Source: Euperipatoides rowelli
Lineage: Eukaryota; Onychophora; Udeonychophora; Euonychophora; Peripatopsidae
Strand: one strand, 5' to 3'
Length of the DNA: 14,029 bases
NCBI GenBank assembly: GCA_003024985.2
Contig: PXIH01S0000564.1
In this document: positions 1-8,655 of the stretch, one piece after another
How positions within the stretch are numbered: the stretch's first letter is position 1
How the letters are laid out: the number at the start of each line of letters is the position of its first letter
Made by a program: the position numbers and the translations under genes
The notes under the pieces: generated by a model
The model's database searches: none
What the model was told of the DNA's origin: nothing
Seen by the model: the letters and a program-made list of their open reading frames with translations, nothing else

Positions 1-410
1 TTTACTGCTATCTATAACATTTTTTAAAAAATGATTTTTTTCAATGAGGCAAAGAATTTATACACTGTATATAATTATTATATAATTTTGCTAATAGATA
101 TTTGGTTTTTAATGTGTTTCTATAATGATATAATCTTTATCATAGACATTATAGAATGTTGTTTGACAAGGAATATAGATAAAAAGAGTCAATATATTTC
201 TATTAGTAATAAATAGAAATACTGTATAATATAAAATAAACAAAATGAGATTAAAACTTGACATTAACCCCTTCATTTGCGAGTGGGCAATTTTCACTTC
301 CATAATAACTATATATGCATCAGAGAATGTTTGAATGTATTGCAAATCAATTTTCTTTCACACATACATTACAAACACCTTTATGCTTTATGTATGATTT
401 TACCCTAAAG
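1..410. other. AT-rich non-coding stretch
   Basis: This is AT-rich sequence with no recognisable domain, splice-flanked exon or terminal repeat. The short open frames on both strands (31-216 plus, 109-345 minus) are Tyr/Ile/Phe-rich, as expected for chance frames in AT-rich DNA. It ends exactly where the hAT element at 411 begins. Confidence 0.6.
403..410. repeat. 8-bp target site duplication, left copy (hAT at 411)
   Basis: CCCTAAAG abuts the CAG start of the element. The partner CACTAAAG lies at 1027-1034 and differs at one base. Confidence 0.75.
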
Positions 411-1026
411 CAGCGGTATTCAAACTGTGTTCTGCGGAATCCCAGGGTTCCGTGGAACATTTTCAGGCGTTCAACATTTTTATTAAAACTTAGATTTTTG
501 TTGCATAAGTATAATGAGGGAATACCTTAATAAGAAAACAAAACATCATAATAATACCAATGTTAAGACACTAACAGCAATACATTAAAAAAATAAAATC
601 CTAACTAAAAATGTTGTACAAAATAAATATTAACGCCTTTAGCTATAGAAATAGGGAAATCTTCATGAAAAGTAGCCTATGTATGATTAAATGCTTTTAG
701 CAGCAAAAATCCCTCTGTTAATTTTATGAACAAAGTATTTAGGCGTAGTAAAAAAAATCCCTACACCTGGCAACACTGGTTATATAATTTCTGACACATT
801 TTGCACACTTGCTTCAAAGTGTATTTTTCTTAGCTTCACGTGTTCTCCATCTTAGACCACTAATGGCGATGTTCCTGTTCCGAAGATGCGATGAAAAATA
901 ATTTCAATTGTAAATTTTTAAATTTTCATTTCAAAACATTTGAAATTGCATTTTTGTCCTAGGTTTCAATAGAAATATTATTTAAAGTGAAGGGTTTCAA
1001 AGGTGTTAGACATTTGAAAACCACTG
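411..1026. mobile_element. Non-autonomous hAT element, Charlie-like MITE (616 bp)
   Basis: The left end reads CAGCGGTATTCAAACTGTG and the right end, reverse-complemented, reads CAGTGGTTTTCAAATGTC, an imperfect terminal inverted repeat of the hAT CAGNGG...TTCAAA type. The flanks are CCCTAAAG (403-410) and CACTAAAG (1027-1034), an 8-bp target duplication with one mismatch, which is the hAT size. Just inside the left end the sequence has the paired TTCTGCGGAAT / GGTTCCGTGGAAC style typical of Charlie-family ends. No transposase coding is visible inside, so it would have needed a transposase in trans. The end mutations suggest a moderately old, immobile copy. The subfamily label is by resemblance; the boundaries rest on the TIR and target duplication. 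Confidence 0.82.
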
Positions 1027-1034
1027 CACTAAAG
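1027..1034. repeat. 8-bp target site duplication, right copy (hAT at 411)
   Basis: CACTAAAG directly follows the terminal CCACTG and matches 403-410 at seven of eight bases. Confidence 0.75.
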
Positions 1035-1251
1035 TTTCAGCATATTATTAATCTCATTTCTTGCAATACTAAGATTTTTTATCACAGTTCACGAATGTAA
1101 AGGAGGAGGAGTGTGCAATATGTGATCAATAAGCAGATTGACTATTATGGAAGCCTCAGAAATTTCCCTTTTCAACTTAGTTTCTTTCCTTGAACGGTGT
1201 TCACCATGGGAGTTTGATAACTTATACTCTTATTTAGCAAACATCTTTCAG

Positions 1252-1259
1252 ATTATACT
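1252..1259. repeat. 8-bp target site duplication, left copy (hAT at 1260)
   Basis: ATTATACT immediately precedes CAGGGCC and is identical to 1889-1896. Confidence 0.85.
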
Positions 1260-1888
1260 CAGGGCCAGCAACAGGAGGGGTGCAGCAGGTACAAGCAACA
1301 ATGTCCCAGGCTGTATATCGGTCACCAGAAAAAGGGGAGTAAAAAGTGTACATTTTTAATGAAGTTAATTGGTTAAATTAATTTAATTTTATAAACTCAA
1401 CTTGAATTGTCCATACTAAATGCCGAACTGGTCATGTCTAATGCACAATGAACACAAAGCGAACTTGTCTTGATTGTAATGCACATACTGATTGAGACAT
1501 TGTTAAAGATTGTGATTTTTCTTGTATTAATATGTCAATAAAGTCACATTTTAAAAAAAATTAAGTAAACGATATTATTAAACAAGATTTACAAATGTGT
1601 TATATGTATTTATGACTATTATATCTATAATTATTAAAATTCTAAAAAAAATATAATGTATTAATATTGGCGTCTATATGCCTGCTTGTTCACGGTCTTC
1701 AAAAACTATTGGACGAAGATGAACAGAGAACAAGTTTTTTTTAATACTATTTGTTTATTTTCTTTATTATTATAATTATTATTATTATGTATGAAAGAAG
1801 TTAGACGTTTTTTATCATTGAGAAATTTTTTGGGTCCCAAAAAATTACTTGAACCAGGCAGGCTCCTTTATGGATAAGGCCGGCCCTG
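1260..1888. mobile_element. Non-autonomous hAT element (629 bp) with perfect target duplication
   Basis: The element starts CAGGGCCAGCAACAGG and ends so that its reverse complement starts CAGGGCCGGCCTTATCC, sharing CAGGGCC, the usual hAT-type terminus. It is flanked by ATTATACT on both sides (1252-1259 and 1889-1896), a perfect 8-bp target duplication. No transposase domain is seen inside. It contains a block near 1536-1556 with AATAAAG followed by an A-rich run, resembling a polyadenylated 3' end. The 73-residue open frame that begins upstream at 1138 and runs into the element is a chance frame. The perfect target duplication suggests a younger insertion than the hAT at 411, although this terminal repeat is short. 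Confidence 0.82.
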
Positions 1889-1896
1889 ATTATACT
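1889..1896. repeat. 8-bp target site duplication, right copy (hAT at 1260)
   Basis: ATTATACT immediately follows the terminal GGCCCTG and is identical to 1252-1259. Confidence 0.85.
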
Positions 1897-2659
1897 TATG
1901 AGGAAATATAAAATATGCTTTTCCTCTAAAATAACTTGAAAAGAAAAGGGTTGAACAAAAAATGCTCTAATTGAATTTATTTACACAGAAAAGGCTCGTA
2001 TCAATAGATGGGTTGTATAAGGTAGACCCAAGTTTTTATATTTCTGGACTACAAAACTAATTTTTAAATACAAATGGCACCTTATGTAAACTAAATTTGG
2101 TTTAAATTAGCCCAAATAGTTTTTAGATGAGTTTTAAATCCATGTTTTAGATACCTGCTATAAAAATTCCCTTCATAATTGTAAATGTTCCCTTACATGT
2201 AATCATAGTTTGGTCCAGCTTCACAGCTTGTTCAAGTAGTACGGTAAAGTAAGTTCTATATTAAAAAGGTATTGAAATATAGGAAAGTTCATCTAACAAA
2301 ATAAGTTCACTGGTGATGAAAAATGTTTCAAGATTATTCTGTGCTTGATGCTCGTAACATATGATAAAAAAATTGGTATAAATTGGCCTAAAGTTTGAGC
2401 TTTTAGCATCTTTAGATTTGTGTTAAGTTTCAGAGGGAGGCTTATGGTGGAGAATTGTTACCTCTAAATATGAGAATTTCTAATCAGATTAGTTTAAGGT
2501 TAATGAAGTAACATTTGCTGATTTAACTAATCAATAGCACGACATTGATTATGAATGCATTATTTACTGTAACTTATGATTGAAAACATTGTTATTGTTA
2601 CTGTTAGAAAAAATATATTTTTATTTTAGAAAGAATTTACTCTTAATTTGTTTTTTTAG
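1897..2659. other. AT-rich, probably intronic or intergenic
   Basis: No domain, RNA gene or terminal repeat was recognised. The stretch ends in a T-rich tract (2641-2657) that forms the acceptor of the exon candidate at 2660. Confidence 0.5.
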
Positions 2660-2711
2660 TTAGCCAGAATTTGATGGAGAACAATGAAAAGAATAAATAT
2701 TCTTCTAACAG
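2660..2711 (+). CDS. Candidate internal exon (52 bp), hydrophilic, unknown gene
   Basis: The segment is bounded by a good acceptor (T-rich tract then AG at 2658-2659) and a near-consensus donor, AACAG|GTAAGG, at 2711/2712. Only one frame is open. After two leading bases it reads SQNLMENNEKNKYSSN, then AG as the first two bases of a split codon. The exon thus ends in phase 2, which fits the stronger exon candidate at 11993, whose first base would complete the codon as AGC (Ser). The peptide is Asn/Glu/Lys-rich, and no family is recognised. The short length makes a chance pair of splice-like sites in AT-rich DNA a real alternative; the donor quality and matching phase are the arguments for it. 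Confidence 0.4.
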
Positions 2712-3283
2712 GTAAGGAGTTAGTTACCCGCAGAACAAACAATATTATAAAATTCATATTTCATTTTGCTTAATCTCTTTGAATTTTGATTTTTGTATGT
2801 GTTTGTTAGTTATGAAATTCCTTTTGTAGTAATCTATGTATTTCATGGTCATATTATAATTTGTCTCTACTGATATACAGTACAGTAGTTAGTCTATATG
2901 ATGTTAGTTTTATGCAACAGTATAGAGAATTGTTTTTCACCTAGAATCTGTACATAGGTTAGGTTTATTTTGTATAAATACATACATATTACATATGACA
3001 AAAAAAAAAAAGAAAAATGCAAATGTGAAAAAATTCTCTTTCAACATCAGCATCTTTACTAAGTATAGACTCTAGCCCATAAAGGATATGAGTCAATATC
3101 ACAATAAAGTTATAAATAAATAGGAAGTTATTATAAAAAGATATCAACAAAATTTTAGATAAATTAGCCTAAATTAAAAAAATATATATATTATACATAG
3201 AGGTTAGTTTAAAATAATTAAGATAGTACTCCATTCTAGGTATTGTTGATTTAGTGTACAATTGTGTTCTAATGTAAGGTTGG
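2712..3283. other. AT-rich stretch, no gene seen
   Basis: This holds low-complexity A/T tracts, including an A-run at 3001-3011 and an AT dinucleotide run at 3181-3192. It may contain the 3' untranslated part of the minus-strand LINE that starts at about 3284, but no tail or target duplication could be fixed. Confidence 0.45.
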
Positions 3284-4640
3284 TTATTCTGTGTGAGTTT
3301 CTGGTCTTGTGATACAACACTTACTGTATATTGATATTGAAAAATTGTGGATACAACTTATAAAAAAATTGGATTGCTTAATAAATTTGTTTTTCCGTCT
3401 AATTTCCAATGATTCAATAGTAAGGTTTGATAAGGCAGCTTCATAAGAGATTGACCAATCACCCATAATGATCTTAACCTCTCTTTTCTGTATTTTTTCT
3501 AGACTACTTATAAGATTTAAAGAAATAGACTCAGACCAAACTTCCGAGTTATATTCGAGAACTGGGCGAATAAAAATAGTGTACATACAGTATGAGTTAA
3601 TGAAAAAATGTCAAATCCTAGTTTTTTTAATCTGTATTTAAAATAAAGAATCTTTTGTTAGCTTTTGAAATAATAAATGAAATATGTTTATTCCATTTCA
3701 TATTATCTTGTATTATGAGGCCAAGAATTTTACAAGAATCTACTTTTTTATTGATATTCCTTCAGAGATGACATCTATTGTGGGTGCCATTCTTGCCGAA
3801 CAATGAGACATCAAACATGATTTATTAGCATTTATTTTCATTCCATATTCCACTTCATCAGCTTTGATCTGATCATAAGAATTCTGAAGAAACGAAGTTG
3901 AAACATTCTTATTTGAATATAAGACAATTACTATAAATTTATTGTCAACAAATTTATATCGATGATTAAATGATTTACCTATTTTATCTGTGGTTATAAT
4001 AAATATCAAACCACCCAATACTGACCCTTGCAGGACACTGTTAGATGATCTAAATATTAATGAATCGGATTCATTAGGTATTTTAAGAATTTGGTATCTA
4101 TCAGATAAAATGAAGAGAGCCAATGGATCAAACTCGCTGATATATTCATTCTGATTAGTTCATTAATAAATATGTTGTGATCCAGGTTATCATATGCCTT
4201 CTGAAAATCAGATATAAGTGTGAATGTGTTATTAATGTTTCTATCTCTGGATTGCAAAACAGAATTAATGTAGAGAATAAGGTAATGGAGAATAGATCGG
4301 CCTGGTAGGCATCCAAATTGATAATTATCTAGATTTTCAGCTATTAATTTAATTAGAAGGTTATAGGCTGGATGTGTCTTTCTATGATTTTAGATAATGT
4401 TGGAAGAATTGAAATTGGTCTTATTTGGCTTGGGTAATTGATGTTTTTATCCTTAGGGATTGGGATCAGGTAAGAAGTTTTCCAAATTGTAGGCATATAA
4501 CATTTATCCAATGATTTTTTTAATAATATAGGTCACTCGTTTAGTAAGTTCAACACAAAAATCATGAAAAATAAAATTAGGTATGCTATCAGGAGCAGAA
4601 GAACTATTGTTTTTTTTATCTTACTCGATTGAGAATCAGA
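3284..4640 (-). pseudogene. Decayed non-LTR retrotransposon reverse transcriptase (CR1/L2/Jockey type)
   Basis: Reading the minus strand from about 4640 down, several frames join into the second half of a LINE ORF2. In order: SSAPDSIPNFI (about 4590), WKTSYLIPIPKDK (about 4470), IRPISILPTLSKIIE (about 4410), QFGCLPGRSILHYL (about 4300), motif A as SDFQKAYDNLDH (about 4200), QGSVLGGLIFII (about 4010), motif C as FVDN in place of YADD (about 3950), MKINANKSCLM (about 3830), CKILGLIIQDNMKWNKHI (about 3710), and the C-terminal region FIRPVLEYNSEVW...IQKREVKIIMG (about 3560-3460). The enzyme would copy element RNA into DNA at a nicked target. The copy is dead: there are frameshifts between blocks, in-frame stops, and one of the two motif C aspartates is lost. 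The endonuclease and ORF1 are absent, so it is 5'-truncated. The clade name is by resemblance. Confidence 0.88.
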
Positions 4641-5386
4641 ACTGGTTGACCTCTGGTACAGGTTCTAGAGGATCCTATTATTATAACATTGTAACGAGTG
4701 ATTGACTATGTATAGGGGTGGTAATAAAGAGTATATTGTTTGAGTGCGAAACTGTATGGTTTATTCTAATTAATAATAGATAATTTCTCATTTAACGAAC
4801 ATCATGTTTTAAATACAACTACAACAGAGGATGGTGAATCTCAAAAGTAACTGTAGCTATAATCAGTGCCTTTTAATGCAGGGGTTTACCCGGCGGCCGC
4901 TGAGGGAGTCGGGCCAAAGGAGGCTACATTCTCCTTTGCTATTTATACTAAAAAATATGCTACTAGAAATAAAGTTAAATTTTATTTTATTGTTTTTGTA
5001 AACAGTTTTCATTCGATCAATAGAAAACTGTGGAGTATTCAGGCCAGATTATCCTATTGGCTCAGTAGACTTATTATCAGTATAAAATTTTGGGTAGGGC
5101 TAACTTGGATAAGCAACACTGGTTTATTATAAGATACACATTATATATTTTTTCCCCCCTTTCAATAACCAAAATTAAATTTCTCTTTTGTTTTCTAATT
5201 CTATGTTAAAACTAATTTCTATAACTTATGTATGTGAAATGATTAATCTGTCATATTTAATAATTAATTACAAAATCATAAAATGAACCAATAAACCTGT
5301 TACATTAACAATAACAACATTGCACATTGTGAACCAGCATCCATGGATCATATTTATAAATAGTTTAAACACACTAAGAACAGAAT
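4641..5386. other. Non-coding stretch with GC-rich patch and short hairpin
   Basis: No gene is recognised. Positions 4876-4935 form a GC-rich patch in AT-rich surroundings, containing a NotI-type GCGGCCGC at 4893-4900 and GGGAGTCGGGCC. It follows a CAGTGCC at 4864, and ACACTGG closes a segment near 5115, so it could be a worn transposon with CAGTG ends, but the flanks show no matching target duplication. A perfect 9-bp stem (ACAGTTTTC at 5002-5010, GAAAACTGT at 5023-5031) lies inside. The 88-residue open frame at 4866-5132 shows no family features. Confidence 0.4.
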
Positions 5387-5439
5387 ATCTCCTAAATATA
5401 TATGATTTTAAATTAAAATCCTGTATATATTTGGGAGAT
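5387..5439. repeat. 53-bp AT-rich foldback (inverted repeat)
   Basis: The arms are ATCTCCTAAATATATATG (left) and, reverse-complemented from the right, ATCTCCCAAATATATACAG. They are joined by the near-perfect palindrome GATTTTAAATTAAAATC centred on 5413. The whole block would fold into one hairpin with almost no loop. It could be the remnant of a small palindromic element or a replication-generated palindrome. No transcript-like features are seen. Confidence 0.7.
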
Positions 5440-6949
5440 AATTAAATACTATGTTTATTTCCGAAATAATGCATTGTCAATAGTGGCATGCCTTTCTGTA
5501 AACCTATAATTACGAACAAATGGTAATACATTTATTAACAAAGTGCATTACCTGGATTTGTGTTCAAGTTACATTTTGAAAACTGAGCTACTTAGGTTCC
5601 ATGATTTTCAATAGCTTAATTCTATGTAGGCTAGAATCTAGTTTTGATATTTGAAGATTATTACTTGGATTAATTTGTATTTGTAAGTTAGATATAAACA
5701 TGTAGCCTCTCTTTCATCTTGCACTAATTGAAATGCAATGTTTTCTTTATATTTTATTCAGTATAATTACGGTAATTTAAACTCAAGTTCATATTACCTT
5801 GTCCAATTAGGCCTAGAGTAAGGGTTGAAATAAATGCATTTCTTAATGGTATAATATGTAAAATAATCTTTTGAATCTACAGTAGGTGTTAAATTCAAAT
5901 GTATAAAATGCCATCAACTTATTGTAATTCAGAATTTTGGCGAATCCATATCATTCTGTTAGTCAGTGGGCATTTTCCACAAGACCAGATTATTTTCATA
6001 TTGGTACATTCTTAAACTATTAAAACTATTTATTTTTTATTAATATTTGAAAGTTTGACTTTGAAGGTACTAAGTTTAACCTAATTTCATTAAAGTTTCA
6101 TCTAGTGCTCTAGCTGAATTAAAATTCTATGAAGAGACGGAGTCAAATGAATAGTATAAATTGCATACCGTAAACAGTATTATCATCAGTCAATTCATCT
6201 TTAAAGAATATTTATGCTTATTTTACTATTTTCTTTTTTTTAAGTTCTATTAGATGGAGAACATTTCTATATTTTAAAAAAATGGTTAAAATAGTTTTAA
6301 AAATTTTCACTAGATGGCAGTTATTCTTTCTGATTTTTCTATTTTATTTTGTTATACTTTGATATTTCATTTATTTAAAATTTAATCAAATATTTAAGAA
6401 ATGTTCCCATTTTTTATCAGATGTTTAAATAAATCTTAAAGAAGATACCACAATGTCTCTTATTTTATTATTTTTGCATTTGATTCTAAAATAATTTAAA
6501 TATTAAATAATTTTAAGTTAGTTTAGTTTATTATATGAACATATTTTATATATTCCAAATGTGAACAAATTCTGAATACCAAAAATCGTTTTCATTTAAA
6601 TGATTTTAGAAATAATTTTGTAATTTGAGACAATAGGCTTTTAAAACATTAAAAAAAATAATGCTTTAGATTTAGTTTTTTTCTTCTAGGGAGTAACTTC
6701 CTGTATTTCACTCCAATCATGGAGAATTCCAAATCTGCCAATATACTACTTAGAGAATGCTTCATATTTCCGCTTGAAAAATATATAATCTTTACAAATA
6801 TTATTATTTAATTGAAAATCAAACATCAATATCAACGAATAAACAAGTGATACAGAAAACAAATAATTCAAAGTAAATTAGTTTATAAATATAACCAAGA
6901 GAATTTGTCTGTAGGCTATTATAATAAGCATTAGCAACTTGAATAACAT
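5440..6949. other. AT-rich stretch, no gene seen
   Basis: No domain, RNA gene or paired terminal repeats were recognised. There are several T-rich tracts followed by AG (for example at 6683), as expected by chance in such sequence. It ends at the TA where the Tc1/mariner element begins. Confidence 0.45.
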
Positions 6950-7012
6950 TATAGGTAGAGAACAGCTTATGGCAAAATGTAGATGAATTCAAAGTTTTTA
7001 TTATTTCTTAAT
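6950..7012. repeat. Left terminal inverted repeat of the Tc1/mariner element
   Basis: TATAGGTAG is followed by AACAGCTTATGGCAAAATG, GATGAATTC and AAAGTTTTTATTATTTC. It pairs with the reverse complement of 8351-8420, allowing small gaps. Identity is strongest over the first 9 bases and over AAAGTTTTTATTA. Confidence 0.75.
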
Positions 7013-7055
7013 ATATTTGATAATATAGGTGGTGCTGCAATCACCAGAAATCAAA

Positions 7056-7310
7056 ATGCCTCTCTGAAAGAAAATGCTCAATATGTATTGAAGTTCTAAG
7101 AGTTCAAAATTGGGTTGATTTTCTAACAGGACAATGCCCCACCACATTGGGATTAATTGCTTAATCCATATTTCCTGACGGATTGGTGGGACAGTCTGAC
7201 ACAATGGCCACCACAATCAGTGGACATAACCCCTCTAGACTTTTTGCTGCAGGTTGTGTCAAGGATGAAGCTTAATCAATACCAATGTCTTATATCATAT
7301 CATTGATGAT
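7056..7310 (+). pseudogene. Transposase remnant (DDE, Tc1/mariner superfamily), N-terminal stub joined to catalytic part
   Basis: An ATG at 7056 is followed, after a one-frame slip, by LKENAQYVLKF*EFK (7064-7108), which resembles the start of insect-type mariner-like transposases (tentative). In the same frame comes QDNAPPHWD from 7127, whose Asp (7130) matches the second catalytic Asp of the family, then QWPPQSVDITPLDF (7202-7243), whose Asp (7238-7240) matches the third. Stops occur at 7154 (TAA) and near 7301. The enzyme would cut and paste the element at TA. The region with the first catalytic Asp and the helix-turn-helix is missing between about 7110 and 7127, with the frame apparently preserved across the deletion. 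The C-terminus continues into the tandem array in this same frame. Confidence 0.8.
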
Positions 7311-8343
7311 ATAATAGATCCTGTCATGATTGTGCAAAAGGGATGTTGGACAAAACATGGTGAGAAATTGAATATTTACTGGAAGTGCTCCAGATCATAA
7401 AGATGAGGATAATCGATTATGTCGTGGTTAATGCCAAAGAAATGTTGGAGTAAACATGGTGAGAAATTGAATATTGACTGGATGTGCTCCAGATCATAAA
7501 GATGAGGAGAATCAATTATGTCGCAGTTAATGCCATTGTGATGTTGGACAAAACTTGGTGGGAAATGGAATATTGACTGGATGTGCTCCAGCCTCCATGT
7601 CATAAAGCTGAGAATAGATCCTGTCGTGGTTGACACCAAAGTAATGGTGAGACTGGATGTTGACTGGATGTGCTCCAGATCATAAAGATGAGGATAATAT
7701 ATCCTGTCATGGTAGATGCCAAAGTGATGTTAGACAAAACATAGTGAGAAATTGAATATTGACTGGATGTGCTCCTTGTCATAAAGATGAGGATAATAGA
7801 TCCTGTCATGGTAGATGCCAAAGTGATGTTAGACAAAACATAGTGAGAAATTGAATATTGACTGGATGTGCTCCAAGTCATTAAGCTGAGGATAATAGAT
7901 CCTGTCACGGTTGATGCCAAAGTGATGTTGGACAAAACATGGTGAGAAATTGAATATTTACTGGATGTACTTCAGATCATAAAGATGAGGATAATAGATT
8001 CTGTTGTGGTTGATGCCAAAGTGATGGAGTAAACATGGTGAGAAATTGAATATTGACTGGATGTTCTCCAGGTCATAAAGATAAGGATAATCGATTCTGT
8101 CATGGTTGACACCAAAGTAATGGTGACAAAACATAATGAGAAAATGAATATTGACTGGATGTGCTCCAGGTCATAAAGCTGAGGATAATAGGTCCTGTCA
8201 CGATTGATGCTAAAGTAATGTTGACAAAACATGGTGATAAATTGAATATTGACTGGATTAATATGAGGATTATGTGCTGTTGGACAAATATGGTGAGAAA
8301 TTTAATATTGACGATGTGTTCCAGGTCATGAATGACGCACAAG
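7308..8343 (+). repeat. 99-bp minisatellite (about 11 units) made from the transposase C-terminal coding segment
   Basis: Units begin near 7308, 7407, 7506, 7609, 7692, 7791, 7890, 7989, 8085, 8183 and 8267. Most spacings are exactly 99 bp; unit 4 is disturbed and unit 11 short. Read in the transposase frame (7127 onward), each unit encodes VMLDKTW*EIEY*LDVLQVI followed by KMRIIDPVMVDAK, matching the family's C-terminal ML..TW.EIEYRLDVL region. TGA sits where Arg is expected, at the same places in most units, consistent with CGA or CGG decay before amplification. Units 5 and 6 share private variants (GGTAGATGCC, TTAGAC, CATAGTG), showing stepwise local duplication. Long minus-strand open frames across the array exist only because 99 is a multiple of three. 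Confidence 0.93.
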
Positions 8344-8357
8344 TGGAAGTGTATTAA
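8285..8357 (+). pseudogene. C-terminal end of the transposase with its stop codon
   Basis: The last, partial repeat unit does not run into another unit. Instead it reads VFQVMNDAQVEVY and then TAA at 8355-8357. That fits the usual C-terminus of this family (V.R.TNGAHIE-like). This marks the array as an internal expansion of one gene with the original 3' end preserved after it. Confidence 0.7.
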
Positions 8358-8420
8358 AATTGTAATAAAAACTTTATGAATTTATCAGCATTTGCTGAAA
8401 ACTGTTTGTTGCTACCTATA
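8351..8420. repeat. Right terminal inverted repeat of the Tc1/mariner element, with polyadenylation signal
   Basis: This is the inverse partner of 6950-7012, ending GCTACCTATA at 8411-8420. It overlaps the transposase stop codon and contains AATAAA at 8364-8369, so the transcript would have ended inside the terminal repeat. Confidence 0.75.
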
Positions 8421-8526
8421 ACATTTATTTTAAGGATAAGACTTTATGAACACACCATATAATTACTGCTCTGTAAAAAATATTTATTTTTCACATTATA
8501 AATTATATACAAAAATAACTCGTCAC

Positions 8527-8655
8527 CAGTGGTGTATCCAGGGGGGGGGGGGGGTGAGTGCAGACGTAGTGATTGCTCTCCCTGTTGTGCAGGCAACAAC
8601 TATTTCTATTTGGATAGGTGCCTCATCGATTTTAGTAGACTTAAAAATTCCATGA
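8527..8655. mobile_element. Single hAT-like terminus with a 14-G run, other end not found
   Basis: CAGTGGTGTATCCAGG at 8527 followed by a run of 14 G (8541-8554) is the style of many hAT ends (CAGTGGCGTA.CCAGGGG). The 8 bases before it, CTCGTCAC, do not recur after any plausible right end in the window, so this is probably a truncated or solo end. The open frame at 8446-8655 that crosses the G-run is not credible as a gene. The right boundary given is only the end of that recognisable GC-richer part. Confidence 0.5.

Larger units (their letters stand above)
6950..8420 (+). mobile_element. Tc1/mariner-superfamily element, internally deleted and carrying a 99-bp tandem array
   Basis: The ends form an imperfect inverted repeat. 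The left starts TATAGGTAGAGAACAGC at 6950; the right, reverse-complemented from 8420, starts TATAGGTAGCAACAAACAG. Similarity continues over about 65 bp on each side, including AAAGTTTTTATTA. The outermost TA (6950-6951 and 8419-8420) fits the TA target duplication of Tc1/mariner elements, giving an element body of about 1467 bp. Inside, on the + strand, are an N-terminal-like peptide, a DDE domain piece, about 11 copies of a C-terminal coding segment, a stop at 8355 and an AATAAA at 8364. A full transposase needs roughly 1 kb, so much of the N-terminal half and the first catalytic Asp is deleted. Stops show it is inactive. The named family within the superfamily is uncertain. Confidence 0.8.

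Noticed and set aside
6309-6321. CACTAGATGGCAG as an insulator-protein (CTCF-like) site
   Set aside because: It is a single short match without known species motif or context and is expected by chance.
6690-6790. T-rich tract with CTAG acceptor followed by an open frame GVTSCISLQSW and onward
   Set aside because: It has no donor before the stop codon and the composition is not protein-like; T-rich tracts plus AG are frequent by chance here.
7001-7216. Minus-strand open frame of 71 residues
   Set aside because: It is antisense to the DDE transposase remnant, whose + strand reading (QDNAPPHW, WPP, TPLDF) has recognisable motifs.
7308-8343. CRISPR array
   Set aside because: Units are contiguous 99-bp tandem copies with no unique spacers, and the host is eukaryotic in character.
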